DNA of 64,000 bases from Lacticaseibacillus casei DSM 20011 = JCM 1134 = ATCC 393 (lineage in GTDB: Bacteria; Bacillota; Bacilli; Lactobacillales; Lactobacillaceae), in contig NZ_AP012544.1 of NCBI RefSeq assembly GCF_000829055.1, positions 434,001-498,000 on the forward strand, written 5' to 3'. Positions within the stretch are counted from its first letter, which is position 1. Each line of letters begins with the position of its first letter. Shown piece by piece: positions 10,331 through 17,292 of this stretch. Both the position numbers and the translations under genes were made by a program. Under the pieces are notes generated by a model. The model was not told the origin of the DNA and searched no databases. It worked only from the letters and a program-made list of their open reading frames with translations.

Positions 10331-10598
10331 GGCCTAAAATACACTTTCTAGTTAGAAGAGGAAGTTTTAGCACGTCTTAAGTTGATGGAAAAATTGAATC
10401 GAGCTACACGTAAAAGTGTGACGTGGTTTGATTCGTTTACTGGGTAAATCATCGTCATCAGAGTGATCGGTAATTTGCCAACTAATAAAATCAAGTTGCT
10501 ATGCGCATTGGTCTAGACTAATTGCTGTGCTGACAAGCCTGATTTTCTTGTAAGTGAGCGCTATCAGCAAATTAATTGCGGTTAATTTGCAAAAAAAT
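10331..10598. other. Divergent intergenic stretch between lacA and cspA
   Basis: No open frame with a ribosome site and no strong hairpin seen. It is AT-rich and separates two divergent promoters. Confidence 0.5.
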
Positions 10599-10731
10599 TA
10601 GTTTTTTTTTGCCGGACGTGTTATAGTCTATTCATGGTAATACTTGAACGGGAAACATCATGTAACATGAATTTCCTTTTTAGGATTACGGTTGTCTGTT
10701 GTTGTTAGTTTTGAAAAGGAGATTCACTTTC
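10599..10731 (+). promoter_or_regulatory. cspA promoter region and long 5' leader
   Basis: TATAGT (10622-10627) is a likely -10; the -35 is poor (AT-rich). About 100 nt of leader follow, including a hairpin around CATG/CATG (about 10650-10672), then AAAAGGAG before the ATG. A long structured leader is typical of cold-shock genes, where it controls translation at low temperature. Confidence 0.45.
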
Positions 10732-10932
10732 ATGCAAAAAGGTACAGTTAAATGGTTCAACGCTGATAAGGGTTACGGCTTCATCACTGGTGAAGACGGC
10801 CAAGACGTCTTTGTACATTTCAGCGCCATCAACGGCGAAGGCTACAAGAGTCTTGACGAAGGTCAGGCTGTTTCCTACGATGTAGAACAATCTGATCGTG
10901 GCCCTCAGGCTGCTAACGTTACCAAGCTTTAA
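10732..10932 (+). CDS. cspA: Cold-shock protein
   Basis: A 66-residue single cold-shock domain that binds single-stranded RNA/DNA and melts RNA structure. Both nucleic-acid-binding motifs are present: [16 protein letters not shown] (RNP1) and DVFVHFSAI (RNP2). The start MQKGTVKW is preceded by AAAAGGAG; an upstream in-frame extension is not family-like and has no ribosome site. Monocistronic with its own terminator. Confidence 0.95.
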   Translation: MQKGTVKWFNADKGYGFITGEDGQDVFVHFSAINGEGYKSLDEGQAVSYDVEQSDRGPQAANVTKL

Positions 10933-10953
10933 TTCTTGGTTCGTTAAAGAAGG

Positions 10954-10985
10954 ATCCACCTAGGAAACTAGGTGGATTTTTTTTG
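10954..10985 (+). terminator. Terminator after cspA
   Basis: ATCCACCTAG and CTAGGTGGAT form a perfect 10-bp stem with a 3-nt loop and a run of eight T. Confidence 0.92.
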
Positions 10986-11078
10986 TGCTAGGGAGCGCGT
11001 TATAAAACACAACAGTCGACGATGCCATTGCCGTCAATAGAAAGCCTCAAGAGCAGACTCGGATCTCATGACACAAAT

Positions 11079-11357
11079 TCACCGCTCCAACGTCAACCGC
11101 CACACACTCGTCAAAACCCAGCAAGCAAAGGGCATTGCCGCAAGAAACAAACCTAGGGTGACAAAACATGCGAAGATACCAGCGAGCGTCACCCAACCGC
11201 CGATCAAGGTGATGATGAGTGCGGCTGTGATTCGGGACGTGAGCACTAATAAAATGGTGGCCCAGACGCCAGTCGCCAGAAAAGCGATGCTGCCTAACCA
11301 CATACAAAGCGCCAATCCTAAATGATGCGTTGTTTGTCCGTTACCTTGCTTGATCAT
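11079..11357 (-). CDS. Small membrane protein of unknown function
   Basis: About 92 residues with three hydrophobic stretches likely to span the membrane (LGLALCMWLGSIAFLATGVW, ATILLVLTSRITAALIITLI and LAGIFACFVTLGLFLAAMPF). I do not recognise a family. Start chosen at MIKQGNGQ because GTGGAG lies 9 nt before it; earlier in-frame codons overlap that site. Transcribed towards cspA's end as a single gene. Composition matches the neighbours. Confidence 0.6.
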   Translation of the reverse strand: MIKQGNGQTTHHLGLALCMWLGSIAFLATGVWATILLVLTSRITAALIITLIGGWVTLAGIFACFVTLGLFLAAMPFACWVLTSVWRLTLER

Positions 11358-11438
11358 CCTTACCATCTCCACTTATGGTCAAGTGTAACGCGCACGGTGG
11401 ATTAAGGTTTTGAGATACAGAATTCTTGACGGAAAAAT

Positions 11439-11486
11439 AAAAAAAGTACGTCAGAAGTCTCGGAAGATTCCTGGCGTACTTTTTTG
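11439..11486 (-). terminator. Terminator after the OsmC gene
   Basis: AAAAAGTACGTCAGAA pairs with TTCCTGGCGTACTTTTT (one mismatch). It lies about 40 nt beyond the OsmC-family stop on the minus strand. Confidence 0.75.
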
Positions 11487-11525
11487 CTTAAGCGAATGTA
11501 GACGAAGAACGGCTATTACCGCTCA

Positions 11526-11966
11526 TTATTCACCTAACGTCGGCTCATCGGTGAACTCGTCAACAATTCGGAAGCTGACATTTTCGTTTTCTTTTAACAG
11601 TTTAGCGACTGGGCACTCATCTAATGCCTGGGTCACAATTTTTTGCGCTTCTTCGCGTGTGTGACTTGGCATGAGAATTTGCGCGTCGACAATGAATTTG
11701 TAGCCGATTTTGTCGCGCTCAATGTCCACCCGGGTGCGTAGTTGCGAATCTTCTGCAGTACCTTCACGATGCTGGACGATGCGAATCGTTGCGTTGAAAC
11801 AAGTGGACAGGGCAAATGCAATAAATTGCTCCGGATTGGTACCAGGAGCGTCCAGAAGCGAACTGGAAACACCAAGAGCTAACCCTTGATTGCCTTCGAC
11901 ATAACTTTCACCGACTAAACCATTTTCGTTGCGGACATAGGTATGATACAAAGATCGTTCTGCCAT
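11526..11966 (-). CDS. OsmC/Ohr-family peroxiredoxin
   Basis: A 146-residue protein of the OsmC/Ohr family, thiol peroxidases that reduce organic hydroperoxides in the cytosol. The two family cysteines are visible: FALSTCFNATI (C56, buried on the long helix) and ALDECPVAKLL (C118). The N-terminal LYHTYVRNENG and GTNPEQFIAFAL blocks are Ohr-like. The start MAERSLYH is spaced correctly from GAAAGGATGG; an in-frame ATG three codons upstream overlaps that site. Monocistronic. Confidence 0.85.
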   Translation of the reverse strand: MAERSLYHTYVRNENGLVGESYVEGNQGLALGVSSSLLDAPGTNPEQFIAFALSTCFNATIRIVQHREGTAEDSQLRTRVDIERDKIGYKFIVDAQILMPSHTREEAQKIVTQALDECPVAKLLKENENVSFRIVDEFTDEPTLGE

Positions 11967-12074
11967 GCTATCCATCCTTTCTTGTTTTGAAGCTTTCACC
12001 GTGAGTATACCATGGAACCGCTTAATTTGCGGGCAATGTGTCTCGGATATCATGCCGGGCGGCTCCGTTTCTGA

Positions 12075-13562
12075 TTAGGTTAGTGGCGTCAGGCGGACAA
12101 CTTTCGTGGCAATTTCATTGATAAAATGCTCATCGTGTTCCACAAATAGCATCGTTGGCTGATAGCGGGTGATCGCGGCCATGATCTGGTCTTGATTGTA
12201 AGTGTCCAGATAATTGAGCGGCTCGTCCCAAATATACAGAGAGGCTGGCGTCGCCAATGAACGCGCGACTTCGACTTTCTTTTGCTGACCCATACTAAGG
12301 CGTTCGATCGGCGTGGCAAAATCGGCGCGCGGCATCCCGAGCTTACGCAAGTTGTTAAGCAAAACTTCGAGGTTGAGGTGCCGCTTTTCGGCAAAGTCCG
12401 GTAGTAACCCGCGATTGTCAGGATATTGCTGGCGCACCAAACTCAAAGCAACCGGCGCCAAGGTCAGAAGCCCGGTTTGATTGCCGGTAAAATGGCCCAG
12501 TAAAGCACGGATCAACGTCGATTTACCGCTGCCATTTTCACCGACGATCGCCACTCGGTCGCCGGGGTGCAACGTAAATGAAATTGGCTGGAAAAGCGGC
12601 TGATCATAACCGACCTGAACATTTTCGGCCACAATCAAATGGTGATGATGGGTTGGGTGTGGCGCCATGGTGAGTGGATCGACTTTCTCCAAATTTTTAA
12701 GCAACTGTTCTTTTGCCGCAATTTCCTTATCCATGCGGTGTTCCAGGTTTTTGCTTTTTTTCATGGTCCTTGCTGCCCGGGCGCTGATGAAGCCGCGGGT
12801 ATTATTGTGCCCGCTATCTTTCTCGTGGCGATTGCCGTAAACGCTGCGTTCTTTGTTTTCCGCCCAAACTTTTTTGTCATGGGCGGTTTGTTTCAATCGA
12901 TTAATTTCATTTTTTAGCTGAGCATTTTGCGCGAGTTCGGTTTGATCCTGCCGCTGCTTTTCCGTGGTAAAGGTGGTGTAGTTGCCTTGGTAAAGCGTGA
13001 TCTTTTTGCGTTCGATAGCCAGTGTGTGGTCGGTGACGGCGTCAAGAAAATCTCGGTCGTGACTGACCACGATGAAGCCAGATTTTTGTTTTAGGTAGGC
13101 AGCGACTTGGCGACGACTGCGCAAGTCGAGGTGATTCGTCGGCTCGTCAATGAGTGCAAAGCCATCGTCTCGGATGAAGAGCAAGGCGAGGCGGACCTTG
13201 GTTTGCTCACCGCCAGATAGATCTCGAAACGGCCGCCACAAGATATCAGGGTCGGCATGCAGCAAATTAAGTTCGCGTTCCAGTTGCCATTGTGCTACGT
13301 CCTGGGAGGCTTGTGCTGCGTGAAGTGTCAGTTGGCTTTCATCCAGCGCTTGTGGAAAATAGCGCAAGGATACGGGGACCGTGATCGTTCCGCGATAATC
13401 CAATTGCTGCTGCAATAACCGCAGCAACGTGGTTTTACCGCGTCCATTCCTGCCAACCAAGCCAAGTTGCCATCCTGTATCGAGGTTAAATCCGGCATCG
13501 CTAAAAAGTGGCGCCTGGCCGTCATAGGCAAAATAAAGATGTTTGATTTGAATCGTTGACAT
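12075..13562 (-). CDS. ABC-F ATPase, Lsa/Vga-like ribosome-protection type
   Basis: A 495-residue soluble protein with two ABC ATPase domains and no membrane segments. Domain 1 has Walker A GRNGRGKTT, signature LSGGEQ and Walker B ALIDEPTNHLD. Domain 2 has GENGSGKST, LSMGQQ and YIWDEPLNYLD. The linker between them contains ENKERSVYGNRHEKDS and GFISARAARTMKKSKNLEHR, which is the pattern of the Lsa/Msr branch of ABC-F proteins. Those factors enter the ribosomal E site and displace lincosamide, streptogramin A and pleuromutilin drugs. Length fits (Lsa(A) is about 498). A dedicated promoter, long leader and terminator upstream suggest regulated expression. Resistance itself is inferred, not shown. 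Confidence 0.85.
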   Translation of the reverse strand: MSTIQIKHLYFAYDGQAPLFSDAGFNLDTGWQLGLVGRNGRGKTTLLRLLQQQLDYRGTITVPVSLRYFPQALDESQLTLHAAQASQDVAQWQLERELNLLHADPDILWRPFRDLSGGEQTKVRLALLFIRDDGFALIDEPTNHLDLRSRRQVAAYLKQKSGFIVVSHDRDFLDAVTDHTLAIERKKITLYQGNYTTFTTEKQRQDQTELAQNAQLKNEINRLKQTAHDKKVWAENKERSVYGNRHEKDSGHNNTRGFISARAARTMKKSKNLEHRMDKEIAAKEQLLKNLEKVDPLTMAPHPTHHHHLIVAENVQVGYDQPLFQPISFTLHPGDRVAIVGENGSGKSTLIRALLGHFTGNQTGLLTLAPVALSLVRQQYPDNRGLLPDFAEKRHLNLEVLLNNLRKLGMPRADFATPIERLSMGQQKKVEVARSLATPASLYIWDEPLNYLDTYNQDQIMAAITRYQPTMLFVEHDEHFINEIATKVVRLTPLT

Positions 13563-13696
13563 ACAGCCACGTCCTTTCGCGGATATGCCTGTGTTATCAG
13601 AAGAAAGATCAGCTGACTTTTTGAGTTTTCGGGACTACGGCGGTGGTAGCGACATCGTAACTGACAACGCTTGGCAATTCATGTCCAACTTTCCGT

Positions 13697-13737
13697 AACG
13701 CGTGAGCCGGCTCCTGAGCGCGCCGGTTCACGCTCAT
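13697..13737. repeat. Family A short hairpin in the ABC-F leader
   Basis: AACGCGTGAGCCGGC and GCCGGTTCACGCTC form a 14-bp stem around a short loop. The ends match those of the full family A elements at 6822 and 63611 with the middle deleted. It lies between the leader terminator and the ABC-F start. Confidence 0.65.
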
Positions 13738-13767
13738 AAAAAAACAGCCCTAAAAAATCTAGGGCTG
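13738..13767 (-). terminator. Terminator inside the ABC-F leader
   Basis: On the minus strand CAGCCCT and AGGGCTG pair around ATTTTTT-rich sequence (13767-13745) and run into seven T. It lies downstream of the promoter at 13915-13943 and about 175 nt before the ABC-F start, so it can act as an attenuator as well as ending read-through from the upstream gene. Confidence 0.8.
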
Positions 13768-13796
13768 ATCAAAATAAACGGAGTCTCCGCCATTGA

Positions 13797-13879
13797 TCAA
13801 GCCCAATTGTCAAAAAGTCCGCACTGATCCCGTTGCTGAGAACAGGACTTGGACATTTTCAACAATTGGCTTACTTCAA
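13797..13879 (-). promoter_or_regulatory. Leader RNA with pairing arms and short upstream ORFs
   Basis: Minus-strand arms GCCAATTGTTGAAAATGTCC (13870-13851) and GGACTTTTTGACAATTGGGC (13820-13801) are mutually complementary. A ribosome site GTGAGG (13893-13888) precedes TTG-AAG-TAA (13879-13871), a possible two-codon leader peptide. An ATG at 13856 opens a 19-codon frame ending at 13797. Short leader ORFs with alternative hairpins are known in front of ABC-F resistance genes. Confidence 0.5.
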
Positions 13880-13914
13880 TGGACAGACCTCACTTTCGCT
13901 TTAACGTTGTTTTT

Positions 13915-13943
13915 AAATTAGCACGGCTGGACCGGTTCGTCAA
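13915..13943 (-). promoter_or_regulatory. Promoter of the ABC-F gene
   Basis: On the minus strand TTGACG (13943-13938), exactly 17 bp, then TAATTT (13920-13915). The -35 overlaps the stop codon of the upstream oxidoreductase gene. Predicted start near 13908, giving a leader of about 345 nt. Confidence 0.65.
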
Positions 13944-14563
13944 CTTTTAACGGCTTCAGCGATTGGCGTGTTGCCACTGGCGATTTTGATTGTTTCGCGC
14001 TGGCGGTTGCTGTCTAAAGCAGCGACGAGGACATCAGCGACATCGGCTCGCGGAATGGTCGATGGCCGTTGCGGTTGCAGCGTGATGGTGCCTTGCGCCG
14101 GGTCATTGGTGAGGGCAGTCGGCTGGACAATGACATAGTCCAGATCAGTGTTATGGATCAGCCACTCATCAGCGTAGTACTTGGCAATATAATAATCGTG
14201 CAGCTCATCAGGCCACTTTGCGGGATCCTCGGCATCCAACGCGCTTAACATAATGAAGAGGCCAACATCATCGGCTTCAGCAGCTTTCATGGTTTTAATT
14301 GCGCCGTCGAGATCCACGCCGAGTAGGTCCTTGCCCCGCGAACCGGCAGCAAAGATAATGGCGTCGTGGCCGGCAAAAAGTTCCGTCAAGCGTGAGACCG
14401 GCCATGCGAGATTAAGTTCGACTGCCCGAAAGTTTTTCTGCGGATCTGGTGTCTGGGTGAGGGGATCGCGATAACCGCCTGTCACGGTATCGCCGCGATC
14501 CAATAGTTTGTGCACCAATAGCTGGCCAATTTGGCCGTGGGCACCGACAACAAAGATTTTCAC
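13940..14563 (-). CDS. NAD(P)-binding SDR-type oxidoreductase (NmrA/YhfK-like)
   Basis: A 207-residue atypical short-chain dehydrogenase fold. The N-terminal MKIFVVGAHGQIGQLL is the dinucleotide-binding GxxGxxG motif. Later blocks (HDAIIFAAGS, DYYIAKYYADEWL and DYVIVQPTALTNDP) fit the SDR_a5/NAD(P)H-binding group, which lacks a fixed substrate. RBS AAAGGACC precedes the ATG. Single gene; the next promoter begins at its stop codon. Its reaction is unknown. Confidence 0.8.
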   Translation of the reverse strand: MKIFVVGAHGQIGQLLVHKLLDRGDTVTGGYRDPLTQTPDPQKNFRAVELNLAWPVSRLTELFAGHDAIIFAAGSRGKDLLGVDLDGAIKTMKAAEADDVGLFIMLSALDAEDPAKWPDELHDYYIAKYYADEWLIHNTDLDYVIVQPTALTNDPAQGTITLQPQRPSTIPRADVADVLVAALDSNRQRETIKIASGNTPIAEAVKS

Positions 14564-14681
14564 AACAAAGGTCCTTTCCTGAAAAATAGTTGTTATCAGT
14601 ATAACGGTTTTTATTGAGGCATGAAAGCGCTCGCCGAATTTTTTAGACTAAGCGACGCTCAAGACCGGCAGTGTGCTAGGT

Positions 14682-15527
14682 TTAAATTATTTCAAGCGGA
14701 ATATGGTGACGCGGTGCCGGGAACGCTTGGTCAAACAGCGCTAGTTCATCCGGCGTAAATGTAACGTCGGCAGCTGCGATATTTTCGGCCATGTGGCTCG
14801 CTTCGCCGGTACGCGGGATCGACAGCACATCACCATTACGCAGTAGCCACGCCAGCATAAGCTGATGGGTTGAAACGCCCTTGGCTTTGGCCAGATCCAC
14901 GAGCTCCGGGGTCAACTTGATTGACTTACCACTGCCGGAACCATAAGGCGAGTAGCCAATCGTCGTGATGCCGGCTTGCTTTTGACGTGGTAGGAGGTCA
15001 TATTCAATGCCGCGTGATTGCAAATTGTATAACACTTCGTTAGCGGCAACTTGATCGCCACCGGGTTCCATCGTGAGTTGATCCATGTCGTCAACATCAA
15101 AATTGGAAACACCGTATTGGCGAATCAGGCCTTCTTTTTTCAATTCCTGGAGGCCTTCAAGCGTTTCTGCTAACGGGGTTGCCCCACGCCAATGCAACAA
15201 GTAGAGATCGAGGTAATCGGTTTTAAGGCGGGACAGGCTATTGGTCAGCGCCGTCCGCATTTGCTTTTTGTCTGCATGGGACGGGTAGAACTTGGAAATC
15301 AAATAAATGTCGCTCCGGTTGTAATCACCCAGAAAACCGCCGATCAGTGATTCCGCAGCGCCATTCCCGTACATTTCCGCAGTATCAATCACGTTCAAGC
15401 CGTGATCCAGCCCGTATTTTAAGGCTTCGGTTTCACGAGCACTCTGCGCAGCGTTGCCTTCGCCCAGATACCAAGTACCCATGCCCACAATTGGTACCGT
15501 GACGTCGCCAATATTGATCGTTTTCAT
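14682..15527 (-). CDS. Aldo/keto reductase
   Basis: A 281-residue NADPH-dependent TIM-barrel reductase of carbonyl compounds. Catalytic tetrad elements are visible: NVIDTAEMYGNGAAE (Asp and Tyr), LISKFYPS (Lys) and LYLLHWRG (His). The C-terminal cofactor segment is LSIPRTGEASHMAENI. RBS GGAAGG precedes the start. It has no operon partner; the adjacent SDR gene is in the same direction but 118 nt away. Substrate unknown. Confidence 0.88.
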   Translation of the reverse strand: MKTINIGDVTVPIVGMGTWYLGEGNAAQSARETEALKYGLDHGLNVIDTAEMYGNGAAESLIGGFLGDYNRSDIYLISKFYPSHADKKQMRTALTNSLSRLKTDYLDLYLLHWRGATPLAETLEGLQELKKEGLIRQYGVSNFDVDDMDQLTMEPGGDQVAANEVLYNLQSRGIEYDLLPRQKQAGITTIGYSPYGSGSGKSIKLTPELVDLAKAKGVSTHQLMLAWLLRNGDVLSIPRTGEASHMAENIAAADVTFTPDELALFDQAFPAPRHHIPLEII

Positions 15528-15678
15528 AAAAGCAACCTTCCTTTCTTCCTACAAGTCCATTATACAAACTAGTGAAGAAATAAAAACATGATCGGAAAAA
15601 TGGAACAAAAGATGAGAACGCGGCTTCTTTTAAAAGTGAAAAAATGCAAATTTTTCACTGCCTAAACCGCACTAATTC

Positions 15679-17070
15679 TTAGCGATGATCGTTATCAGGC
15701 TCGACTGGCGGAAGTTTTTTCGCCCCGGTGCGATAGTGGAAAAAGTAGTGCACGCAGACCAATGCCAAGAAGATCACGCCGACTAACAATGAAATGCTGG
15801 TTTCGGGATTGAGCAACATGAAAAATAAAGTGAACGCAAGGAAAATAAGTGTGAGATAATTGCTGTAAGGTGCGAATGGCATTTTAAAAGGATGGTCAGG
15901 CATTTTATCGGCGTGAACCTTGCGGAAGCGCGTTTCGCTGACGAGAATGACGACCCACGGCACCATGCCGGGTAAAACGCTGGAGCTATAGACCAGCACG
16001 AAAACATTCTTGGCGGCAGGCGCCACATAAGGCAATAAGGCGTTTAAGATGACACCAAGTAAAATGCCGGCGCCAACGGAAACGACCGGGTAAAACGGCA
16101 CGCCATGACGATTCAGTTTGGTGAAAATTCGCGGCAATTGTTTGGCATCAGCCAAGGTATACAGCATCCGACTGGCAGAATAGATGCCTGAATTTGAGCC
16201 GGACAAGGCAGCCGTGATCACGACGAAGTTAATGAGGGATGCCGCAAACGTAATGCCGATTTTGGCAAAGGTCTGCACAAACGGTGATCCTAGTGTATTG
16301 AGCTGATCCCACGGGTAAATGGCCACGATGACGAAAATCGCGCCCACGTAGAAGATGAGGATTCGACCAATCGTATCTTTGACCGCCTTAACAATCGTCG
16401 GCTTGGGATTAGCGGCTTCGCCTGCTGTGATCCCGATAAGTTCCACACCTTGGTAAGAACCGAGCACAATCGATAAGGCGAAGCAAAAGCCTTTAAAGCC
16501 GCCGGTGAAGAAGCCGCCGTGGGTCCACAGATTACTGATACCCACGGGATGGCCGCCATTGCCAAGACCGAATAAAATGACGCCGAGTCCGGCAACGATC
16601 ATCAAAATAATGGTAACAACTTTGATGAGTGCAAACCAGAACTCCAATTCGCCAAACATTCGCACCGAAATCAGATTGGCTAAAACAAGGAAGGTGATCG
16701 CTACGAGCCCAGGAAGCCATCCCGGCAGCCCGGGCCACCAGAATTTAAAATATTCACCAATGGCAATCATTTCTGACATGCCCACGACCACGAACTGGAA
16801 AATATTACTCCATGCGGTTAAGTAACCAAAAAGCGGGTGCATGTATTCGCTGGCAAATTTGGCAAACGAGCCGGTTGCCGGATCGACATACAGCATCTCA
16901 CCCAAGGCCCGCATGATGAGATAGAGAAAAAGGCCGGCAACAATATACGCAATCAGAACTGATGGTCCCGTCCATTTAATTGTTGCGCCGGCACCCATGA
17001 ACAGGCCTACGCCGATGGTGCCGCCAAGCGCAATCATTTGCATATGGCGTCCGCTAAGTTTTCGTTGCAT
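15679..17070 (-). CDS. Amino acid permease (AAT family of the APC superfamily)
   Basis: A 463-residue transporter with about 12 membrane helices. The first helix has IALGGTIGVGLFMGAG, the AAT-family signature, and the middle has GVELIGITAGEAANP, both as in proline, aromatic and branched-chain amino acid permeases (ProY/GabP-like). Start chosen at MQRKLSGRHMQMIALG because GGGG lies 7 nt upstream; the earlier in-frame ATGs have no site. Single gene, divergent from the DUF3800 gene. Substrate not readable. Confidence 0.85.
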   Translation of the reverse strand: MQRKLSGRHMQMIALGGTIGVGLFMGAGATIKWTGPSVLIAYIVAGLFLYLIMRALGEMLYVDPATGSFAKFASEYMHPLFGYLTAWSNIFQFVVVGMSEMIAIGEYFKFWWPGLPGWLPGLVAITFLVLANLISVRMFGELEFWFALIKVVTIILMIVAGLGVILFGLGNGGHPVGISNLWTHGGFFTGGFKGFCFALSIVLGSYQGVELIGITAGEAANPKPTIVKAVKDTIGRILIFYVGAIFVIVAIYPWDQLNTLGSPFVQTFAKIGITFAASLINFVVITAALSGSNSGIYSASRMLYTLADAKQLPRIFTKLNRHGVPFYPVVSVGAGILLGVILNALLPYVAPAAKNVFVLVYSSSVLPGMVPWVVILVSETRFRKVHADKMPDHPFKMPFAPYSNYLTLIFLAFTLFFMLLNPETSISLLVGVIFLALVCVHYFFHYRTGAKKLPPVEPDNDHR

Positions 17071-17292
17071 GTTGATCCCCATTTCTTTCATCTAGTGGCA
17101 TACAGAAAAAGACTATACAAGAAAAGTCTAGTTTGCGCAAACAGGTGAACGCAAAATGCAGACATTTTTGAAACCGGCATGTACTACATTTGTAAGTATA
17201 ACGCTTGCTGTTCCAAATCATGTTCGTTCGTCCTCGTTTGCGTTAAACTAGTACCGAATCATTTAAATTTAAGTAGGATATGAGGAAATATT

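Noticed and set aside
10699-10731. N-terminal extension of cspA
   Set aside because: No ribosome site and not part of the cold-shock domain; AAAAGGAG points to 10732.
13738-13943. T-box riboswitch in the ABC-F leader
   Set aside because: The conserved T-box sequence (AGGGTGGNACCGCG) is absent; attenuation by short ORFs fits better.
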